DNA of 64,000 nucleotides, from the NCBI RefSeq assembly GCF_900099995.1, contig NZ_FNCZ01000006.1, forward strand, positions 165,373 through 229,372, written 5' to 3'. The notes below the pieces were generated by a model. The model did no database searches. It was not told the origin of the DNA and saw only the letters and a program-made list of their open reading frames with translations. The DNA comes from Winogradskyella thalassocola. Lineage in GTDB: Bacteria > Bacteroidota > Bacteroidia > Flavobacteriales > Flavobacteriaceae. Of this stretch, positions 18,567 to 27,000 are shown piece after piece (the first letter of the stretch is position 1; the number at the start of each line of letters is the position of its first letter). A program made the position numbers and the translations under genes.

Positions 18567-21500
18567 ATGATTAACTTAAAGTATTCTAAATTTTTTTTCC
18601 TATTTCTAATTATAGGTTTTAAAGGCTTTTCTCAAAACCCAGAAATAAATGGTCAATGGAGCAATCCAATTCCTTTCGATATTGTACCTGTGGCTTTAGC
18701 CAATTTGCCAGATGGTAAATTGATTACATGGTCTTCAAAGTATCATCATGATTTTGGGGGGGACGACGGTTACACATTCACTCAAATATTTGATCCTTCT
18801 ATTGGTACAGATGGTGCGGTTTTTCCAAGAACAAGAACAAATACAAATCATGATATGTTCTGTCCAGGTATTAACAACTTGGCAGATGGAAGAATTATGG
18901 CAACAGGGGGAAGTTCAAGTGAACGCGCTAGTATTTATGATCCTAAAACAGAAACATGGAGTAGGGCAGATGACATGAATATTGCTAGAGGCTATCAAGG
19001 TGCAGTTACCTTAGCAGATGGCTCAGCATTTACGATAGGTGGTTCATGGAGTGGAGGTGCTTATGGAGGTAGAACAGCAGAAATCTGGACGGAAGATTCT
19101 GGATGGACTGTACTTAACGGATTGCAAGGAGAATTACTTTGGAACGCGGCAGATAGTAGTGGTGAGACAGAAGGTCAGTTTAGATTAGATAACCACGCTT
19201 GGTTATGGGCCGCTCCTAATGGTAAAATATTCCATGCAGGTCCAGGAGAAAGAATGCATTGGCTTGATGTTAATGGAGATAACGGTAATGGTTCTTATGT
19301 AGATGCTGGTCAAAGAGGGGATGATGAATATTCTATGAATGGTAACACTGTGATGTACGATATAGGAAAGATTTTAAAAGTAGGTGGAAGTGAGACCTAT
19401 GCTTCTAATACACTAAGTAATGAAAAGGCCTATGTTATTAATATCAATGACGAGAATAATGTTACAGTAACTCGTACAACTAATGATATGGCACACGCAA
19501 GAATATTTGTAAGCAGCGTGGCACTTCCTAATGGAGAAGTCTTGGTTTTGGGAGGTATGAATACGGCTGTCGCATTTTCGGATGTTGGTGCTCACTTATC
19601 TGCTGAAATGTTTAACCCTGCTACTAATTCATTTAGAACATTAGCTAGCATGCAAATACCTAGAACGTACCATAGTGCTGGCATACTTTTAAATGACGGT
19701 CGTGTTTTTATAGGTGGAGGAGGTCTCTGTGGTAATTGTCCAACAGGTGGAGCTAATCATCCCAATGCCGAAATTTATAGCCCACCATATCTATTTGATG
19801 ATAATGGAGATTTAGCGATTCGTCCAACTTTAAATTCTCCAGATAATGCTTATTATGGAGTAACATTGCCCGTAACCGCTTCGTTAGACGTTACTGAATT
19901 TTCTTTTGTTAGAATGTCGTCTTCAACGCATAGTGTAAATAATGAACAACGTAGAATTCCAGTTGCTTATACAGGGACTAATGGTAATTATCAACTAGCT
20001 ATGCCTAATGCAAATATATTACCCCCAGGATATTATATGTTATTTGCCTTAAATGCAGATGGTGTTCCAAGTATGTCTGAAGCTGTATTAGTTGGTTCTC
20101 CAGATTCTAGAATTAAAGGAGCTAATCTATTAGTGGAATTTGATTTTTTTGAAGGAAACGGTTCTGATATTACGGATACTTCTGGTAATGATAATAATGG
20201 TGTAATTAAGGAATATAATGATAGTGGAGCTGATGTACCACTTAGTGCTGGTTATTGGAATCAGAATGGTTTTTCAGGAAGTTCACTTCAAATGGATGGT
20301 ATGGAATTTAATAGTAATACGATAGTCGAAATCCCTTCTTCTCCTTCATTAGCCGCATTGACCGATCAAATTACGGTTATGGCATGGGTTAATAGAGACA
20401 CAGGAAGTATAATACCCGAGAATGGTGAGATTCCTAATGTGTCTATTTTTGCTCATGATTATGCCTCTTTTTTCTTTGGATATCACAATTCCTTATATAA
20501 GTTGGAATTCTTTACAGAAACCAATGGTCAGGCCAGTTGTTATACTGGAGAATACAATCCTGGAGTTTGGGAGCATCTTGTAGGAACTTATGATGGCACT
20601 ATTGCTAGACTTTATGTTAATGGACAACAAATCTGTAGTGATATTGTATCAGGTAACCTTCAAATTAATACTACGGATCCACTATATGATACGTTTACCC
20701 TTTCTGGTTTTTATGATAAGCGTCCTGCGCCGGTTGTAGGATACGGAAACAGTAGTGGTGTCACAGATGAGCTAGATGGAAGTATGGATAAGTTTAAATT
20801 ATATAATGTTGCCCTTTCACCTGAAGAAATACAAAGTATATACGACAGTGAACGCGGAGTAGTGGTAGGAGATAATTCGTGTGAAAATTTAGAGATAGTT
20901 TATGACATAAATGGAGACATAGATAGTGGGTTTTCAGAGATTTCAGTTAACGTAGGTGATGATGTAGGATTATTTCTTAATTCAGAAAGCATTGATTATA
21001 CTTTAAGAGCACCAGATGGTAGTATTATAAACAGTAATGTTCTTGATGATATTACGCTTGCGCAATCTGGACTATATTCAATAAATAGTACCTTAAGTAA
21101 ATCACTAATATTCCCAGTGGATCCTATTTTAGTATCTGTAGACAGTGAGGAGATTGTTACTGAAGCTGCTGGTGCATTAAATGCACTTGACAACAATCCT
21201 GCTACTTTTTGGCATACAGAATGGGCACCTCCTGGAGATGATAATGATCCTGATTACCCTCATGAAATAGTTTTAGATTTAGGTGAAAACTCAGGGTCAT
21301 ATGGCCTTACGTATTTGCCACGTCAGACAGGAGTAAATGGTAGAATCGGTGATTTTGAGATTTATGTAAGTAATTCTATTTCAGAATGGGGTACTCCTGT
21401 AGCGACTGGAACAGGAGGAAACAATACGACCTTACAAACAGTTACTTTTCCATCAACGGAAGCGCGCTATTTACGCTTCTTAGCGCTTACGCCAGCAATT

Positions 21501-23618
21501 GCAGGTCAAAATTGGGCATCGGCTGCTGAGATTACTGTTATAAAACCAGTTCCATCTGTTATTTATGTAAATAGTGAAGAGTTGACTTCTACTCAGAGTG
21601 GCAGCAGCGCAAATGCAATTGATGGTGATCCTAGTACCATTTGGCATACAGAATGGAATCAAACGACGACCGCATATCCTCATGAAATTCAGATAGATTT
21701 GGGAGAGGAGTCAAGTGTGATGGGTCTTGAATATTTACCGCGCCAAGGTGTCACATTAAATGGTACAATTGCCAATTATGAAATTTATGTTAGTAATTCA
21801 ACTTCAAATTGGGGTTCAAGTGTCGCTTCAGGAACATGGGCCTATAACAATACTTTAAAGACCGTTAATTTCACTGAGAAACAAGGACGGTATATACGCT
21901 TACGTGCACTTACAGAAGGAGGGGGAAATGCTTGGGCATCAGCTGCAGAGATTATGGCTTTAACACCAAGCAACCAATGTATTAAAACGATACAAATTAA
22001 TGTTGAAAATCCAATAACTTATACGTATTCTAATGGTTGGTTTCCTAGTGATCCTAATGGTTTAGCTACAAGTATTGATACTATTATAATTAATGAAGGT
22101 GACGCTGTAATTTCTAGCAACACATCTTGTAAAGATTTAATAGTTGAAGCAGGTATGTCATTAACCGTAAACACAGGTATAACCCTAACAGCAAATACAA
22201 CGACGTTAAATTCAATATCACAAGAGTATTCTAGTTTAATTGTTGAAGGAGTTGTCGATGGTGAAGTTAGTTATAAGCGTTATGTTAATAAAATAGGAAC
22301 GTCTGTAAGCGGAGGTAATGATCTCATTTCTTCTCCTGTAGAAAATGCAGCCTTTAATAATGATTTTGAAAAGGCAAATTTAAATTTGCCACAGAACCCT
22401 AACAACTTTGGAGAATTTGCATTTGCACCATATAATGTAGCTGAAGGTGCATATCAGAATTTTAATATAGGAGCTTATCGTACCGAAGAATTTCCACTTA
22501 CATCTGGTACCGGCTACAGAGCCGCTACATTAGATGGAGGTACGTTAACTTTTAAAGGTACTGTAGGAAACAATAATATTTCAAATGTACCTATTACGGA
22601 TGCCTCAGCTGGTTTTGCATGGAACCTTATTGGAAATCCATATCCTTCTTACCTTGATTTTAATGAATTCTTTACTGCTAATGCAAATGAATTTGAATCT
22701 AACGGTGCGTTTTTGGCTGTTTATGGGTATGATGGGAATGCTTCTGATGGATGGACAGTTTGGAATTATGCTACTATTGCCGATCCAAACATTGCTGAAT
22801 TAATTGCGCCTGGTCAAGGTTTCTTTGTGAAAGCTCAGTCTGGTGGTGGATTAGTTAATTATACAACCGCCATGCGTCGTAAAGGTTCTTCTGATGATTT
22901 TATTTTAGGAAGATCTTCAACTTCTAATTTTGTATCGAATAAACTAAATTTAACTAGTGACAATCACAGTAGTTCAACACAAATCTACTTTATAGAAGGT
23001 ACGACACGCGGGTTAGATGTTGGGTTTGACGCAGGTTCTTACAAAGGGAGTGCTACTGATTTTTCAATATTCTCAAATTTAGTAGAAAGTAATACAGGCA
23101 TAGATATCGCTATCCAATCTTTACCTTATACGGATATAAATGATGTTGTTATTCCTATAGGTGTAAATTCAGAAGCAGGAGTTCAGCTAAGTATAGGAAT
23201 TGAAGATATATCTTCATTGCCAGCTAATATTAAGATTTATTTAGAGGATGCTTTAGAAAACACGTTCACACTACTAAATAACGCAGATTATGTATTCTCA
23301 CCTGTTACGGATTTAAATGGTACTGGTCGTTTTTATATTCATTATTCTAATTCAGTATTATCCTTAAAAGATAGTGAGTTAAATAATTTACAAATATTTA
23401 CAACAGCTAATCCGAAATTATTAAATATCAAAGGAAAGCTAAATGCCGCTTCCATGGTCAACTTATATGATATTCAAGGTCGATTGGTATTAAATAAAAA
23501 AATCAATCAATTTAATTTATTAAATACTATTAATATTTCAAATATTGGAACGGGAGTATATATTGTAAAAGTATTTAATGATAGTCAAATTAAGACACAG
23601 AAGCTTGTGATTAAATAG
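18567..23618 (+). CDS. T9SS-secreted galactose-oxidase-type copper radical oxidase with LamG and discoidin domains
   Basis: The protein has 1683 residues with a signal peptide (1-22). Residues 25-425 form a kelch-type propeller close to fungal galactose oxidase, followed by the early-set domain (about 426-515). Every active-site residue of the fungal enzyme has a match: Cys99 in MFCPG and Tyr143 in ARGYQG (the thioether pair), stacking Trp161 in GGSWSGG, axial Tyr368 and His369 in RTYHSAG, and His455 in STHSVN next to EQRRIP. The spacings Cys-Tyr 44 and Tyr-Trp 18 equal those of the fungal enzyme. LamG (about 525-770), two discoidin/F5-8C domains (about 851-993 and 994-1133) and a T9SS C-terminal module (1150-1683) follow. 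It should oxidise galactose or other primary alcohols to aldehydes with release of H2O2 at the cell surface. The exact substrate is inference. Confidence 0.85.
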   Translation: MINLKYSKFFFLFLIIGFKGFSQNPEINGQWSNPIPFDIVPVALANLPDGKLITWSSKYHHDFGGDDGYTFTQIFDPSIGTDGAVFPRTRTNTNHDMFCPGINNLADGRIMATGGSSSERASIYDPKTETWSRADDMNIARGYQGAVTLADGSAFTIGGSWSGGAYGGRTAEIWTEDSGWTVLNGLQGELLWNAADSSGETEGQFRLDNHAWLWAAPNGKIFHAGPGERMHWLDVNGDNGNGSYVDAGQRGDDEYSMNGNTVMYDIGKILKVGGSETYASNTLSNEKAYVININDENNVTVTRTTNDMAHARIFVSSVALPNGEVLVLGGMNTAVAFSDVGAHLSAEMFNPATNSFRTLASMQIPRTYHSAGILLNDGRVFIGGGGLCGNCPTGGANHPNAEIYSPPYLFDDNGDLAIRPTLNSPDNAYYGVTLPVTASLDVTEFSFVRMSSSTHSVNNEQRRIPVAYTGTNGNYQLAMPNANILPPGYYMLFALNADGVPSMSEAVLVGSPDSRIKGANLLVEFDFFEGNGSDITDTSGNDNNGVIKEYNDSGADVPLSAGYWNQNGFSGSSLQMDGMEFNSNTIVEIPSSPSLAALTDQITVMAWVNRDTGSIIPENGEIPNVSIFAHDYASFFFGYHNSLYKLEFFTETNGQASCYTGEYNPGVWEHLVGTYDGTIARLYVNGQQICSDIVSGNLQINTTDPLYDTFTLSGFYDKRPAPVVGYGNSSGVTDELDGSMDKFKLYNVALSPEEIQSIYDSERGVVVGDNSCENLEIVYDINGDIDSGFSEISVNVGDDVGLFLNSESIDYTLRAPDGSIINSNVLDDITLAQSGLYSINSTLSKSLIFPVDPILVSVDSEEIVTEAAGALNALDNNPATFWHTEWAPPGDDNDPDYPHEIVLDLGENSGSYGLTYLPRQTGVNGRIGDFEIYVSNSISEWGTPVATGTGGNNTTLQTVTFPSTEARYLRFLALTPAIAGQNWASAAEITVIKPVPSVIYVNSEELTSTQSGSSANAIDGDPSTIWHTEWNQTTTAYPHEIQIDLGEESSVMGLEYLPRQGVTLNGTIANYEIYVSNSTSNWGSSVASGTWAYNNTLKTVNFTEKQGRYIRLRALTEGGGNAWASAAEIMALTPSNQCIKTIQINVENPITYTYSNGWFPSDPNGLATSIDTIIINEGDAVISSNTSCKDLIVEAGMSLTVNTGITLTANTTTLNSISQEYSSLIVEGVVDGEVSYKRYVNKIGTSVSGGNDLISSPVENAAFNNDFEKANLNLPQNPNNFGEFAFAPYNVAEGAYQNFNIGAYRTEEFPLTSGTGYRAATLDGGTLTFKGTVGNNNISNVPITDASAGFAWNLIGNPYPSYLDFNEFFTANANEFESNGAFLAVYGYDGNASDGWTVWNYATIADPNIAELIAPGQGFFVKAQSGGGLVNYTTAMRRKGSSDDFILGRSSTSNFVSNKLNLTSDNHSSSTQIYFIEGTTRGLDVGFDAGSYKGSATDFSIFSNLVESNTGIDIAIQSLPYTDINDVVIPIGVNSEAGVQLSIGIEDISSLPANIKIYLEDALENTFTLLNNADYVFSPVTDLNGTGRFYIHYSNSVLSLKDSELNNLQIFTTANPKLLNIKGKLNAASMVNLYDIQGRLVLNKKINQFNLLNTINISNIGTGVYIVKVFNDSQIKTQKLVIK
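22014..23618 (+). repeat. C-terminal export module, copy 1 (paralogous to 27656-29245)
   Basis: About 534 codons that align end to end with the 3' part of the next gene. Shared landmarks are a GxxNPYPSYxDF segment, GYDGNxSDGWTxWN, SSDDFILGR or NSDDFILGR, SSTQIYFIEGTTRGLDVG, IAIQSLPY, DVVIPIG and the final VYIVKVFNDSQIKTQKL. The module ends in the T9SS sorting domain. Confidence 0.85.
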
Positions 23619-23644
23619 TTAGTAATAAAATAATAATTAGTAAG

Positions 23645-23673
23645 AAGTTGTCTTTAATAAAAGGCAGCTTTTT
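23645..23673 (+). terminator. Hairpin terminator of the galactose-oxidase-type gene
   Basis: Arms 23645-23655 and 23660-23670 pair over 11 positions including two G-U wobbles, followed by T's. Its core resembles the terminator at 29272-29306. Confidence 0.75.
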
Positions 23674-24079
23674 GTTGTTTAGGTACTATAAGAACACATG
23701 TAGTAGTCAGTAAACTCATTCTGAAAAATGGCAAGAGTGATTATCTCCTAATCCGAGTTTAAAAGGACTTAATACTAATTTTAGGTAATTGTATTTTGAA
23801 AATTGATAAGGTGTATTGATCAGTTTATTTAATGTCGTTGAAAACATAGTTTTATTGTAAAAAAATATATAGCCTAAATGAATTTTTGAGCTGAATATTT
23901 TGCTTTTTTAAAATAGAATTTATCCAATAATATCCTTTTCAATTTAGAGTTTGTAATTTTTCCTACTTAGCTGGTATTTAGATAGTTCGTCGATGAAAGA
24001 TGTAGTTTGCCTAGATAAAGTTTTTATTACAATTTAAAGGCTTTTCTTTATTATGCTATTAATACAAACTCTTCAACAA
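23674..24079 (+). other. Gene-free AT-rich spacer between the two secreted oxidoreductase genes
   Basis: About 400 bases with no open frame of note and no clear TAnnTTTG element. It must hold the promoter of the downstream gene if that gene has its own, but I cannot place it. Confidence 0.5.
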
Positions 24080-27000
24080 ATGAATTATTTTTCTACTAAG
24101 AAAAACAAGATTTCTATTTTGTTTTTTTGTTTATCCATTTTTGCTATTTTAGGTGTGGCACCATATTTTTTCGGGCCAGGTCTTACTCAACCAGAAGCTG
24201 TTGGGACATTTTTAAATGGAAAGTTTCCTGATGTTACAGCATCTGCTAATCCATACCAACCAGTTTTTTCTAATCTTACATTTAATTCACCTTTAACATT
24301 TACTGCTGTTCCAAATAGTAATGTATTGGTAGTAGGTCAGCAAAATGGTGAGATTTATTGGTTTGACAATAATAATACAGTAGCAACAAAGAACCTTGTA
24401 GCAGATTTATCTAATGAAGTAGGGGTAGTTTGGGATGGTGGATTTTTAGGTCTAGAAGTCCATCCTGAATTTGGTACACCAGGTAAAAATTATTTTTATA
24501 CATATTATACCTCTAAAGATCAAAATGGTAATGATTATCCTGATGCTTTTTTGAGTGGTTTTGGGTGCTATAAGGAGGATTATTGGGGAGGTTTTCTTTA
24601 TCTAAGACGATATGAAGTTAATCCAAATACATTTACAATTGTTCCAGGATCAGAATTAACCATGCTTAAAATGCGAATGTTTAGTTCTACCCACCGAGGA
24701 GGAGCCTTAGAATTTGGAGATGATGGATTTTTGTATCTGTCAACAGGTGAGCAGTCGGCTTATACTAAGCCACAAAATATAACGACAAACTTAGATGGTG
24801 GTGTTTTACGTTTTGATGTGAATGAAGACCCAACAAAAAGTCATACTCCAATTAGAACGTTAAACACAGGGCGTTTTAATGATGAAATATCTGGAGTAGG
24901 TTATGGTATTCCTAATGATAATCCATTTCTAAGTCCTTCTGGTCAAAATTTTGAAGAGTATTACACTATAGGGCATAGAAACCCACATAGAATGACCAAA
25001 GATGCTTTAACAGGTACTATGTATATTGGAGAAATTGGTGAGGGTACACATGAGGAAATTAATATCGTTAGTAAAGGTAAAAATTACGGATGGCCTGTTT
25101 ATGAAGGTAATGTCGCGGGACCTGGTGCAAATTGTGGTGGACCAGATGCTGGATTGTATAATAATATGCAACAAGAAAGTCCTTTAGTTGCCTTTCCGCG
25201 TTCAGAAGCTAATGCTCTAATGGGTGGTTACGTGTATCGTGGAACGAATATGCCAGAATTTTATGGTAAATATATATGTGCAGATTATGGGCTAGGTAAA
25301 GAAATTTGGGCTGTAGATACAACTACAGGTGTCTTTAACTTAATAACAGCATTTAATCCTGCAGCTCCACATCAAAATACAAATATTATATCTTTTGGAG
25401 AGGATAACCAAGGTGAACTTTATTTGTTAACCCAAGGAAATAATGTTCCTCTTTATAAAATGACACAGGTAAATGAGTCTCCACTCGATGACGTACCTCA
25501 ATTACTTTCAGAGACTGAAGCATTTCTAAATTTAGCGACATTAACTCCAAATTCTGGGGTGCTACCTTATGACTTAGTAGAATCATTTTGGTCAGACGGA
25601 GCAGAGAAAAAACGATGGATGGTAATTCCTAATGATGGTTCACATAATACTCCACAAGAAAAAATCAGTTTTTCTGAAGACGGAGATTGGGAATTTCCAA
25701 TTGGTTCAGTACTCATAAAGCATTTTGAAATGCCTATAGATGAATCGAATCCTAGTATAACGAAGCGTTTAGAAACAAGGTTTTCAGTTAAGGCGAGTTC
25801 GGGTAATTTCTACTTTTTAACCTATAAATGGAATGATGCGCAAACGGATGCTGAATTGTTATACGCTGGTCTAGAAGAAGATATTGAGATAACAACAACA
25901 AACGGAACTCCGAGATATCAAACATGGGCTTATCCAAGTACTCAAGATTGTATCGCTTGTCATAATCCGGCAACTAAAGGAACTTTAGGACCTCGAACTA
26001 GAAATTTAAATTCTAACATCACGTATCCGAAAACCTCAATAAATGCAAATCAATTAGTTACCTTAAGTCATTTGGGTATTTTAGATGAAACCATTGATGA
26101 TAATACCGTTTTAGGATATCAGACGCATAAGGCTATAGGTGATCCTAATGCTAGCTTAGATGAAAAGGCAAGATCTTATCTCGATAATAATTGTGCCTAC
26201 TGTCACAGACCTGGTGGATCTGGAGAAAGAGCTCAATTTGATCTAAGATTGTCTAACACGTTATTACAAACCGGTCTTATGTTTGCGGGAACAAATACAC
26301 CTGTAGACGGTTTAGATAAAATTGTTATAGCGGGAGACGCAGCCAATTCTATTCTTTTTCATAGAACAGAAAGTGTTGATCAAACTGTTGCTATGCCTCC
26401 AATTGCTAAAAATGTAGTGGATCAGCAAGGAGTAGATCTTATTGAAGCATGGATAAACCAGCTTGATCCTAATTTTGAAGATCCTACAATTCGTGCTTGT
26501 ACTTATATTGTAACCAACGTAGCGAGTGGGTTAGTTATGGATATAGAAGGTGTGTCTCTTGCTAATAGTGCAGATGTACATCAATGGCAATATGTTGAAG
26601 GGGCTAATCAGCAATTTTATGTAGCGCCTGATGGAAACAATTCTTATACGTTCAAAGCAGTTCATAGTAATAAAAATATAGATGTTGCAGGGCAAGGGCA
26701 AGCTCCAGGGACTAATGTGATACAATACCAAGAGAATGGTACAATTGCCCAATTATTTACATTAGAATTTCTAGGAAATAACGAATATGCCATAAAAAGT
26801 AATGCTAATAACCTATATTTAGGTATAGAAAATAATTCTACTGCTAACGGTGCTAGTATTAAGACGTATGTGAATGATGGCTCTGATTTTTTTAAATGGA
26901 CATTCACAGAGTTAAGTGTTCCTGTAACTGGAGTCACAGTTTCGGAAGAGCAATCAACAATTTTCACAGGAGAAAGCTTAGCTTTAACAGCTTCTGTATT

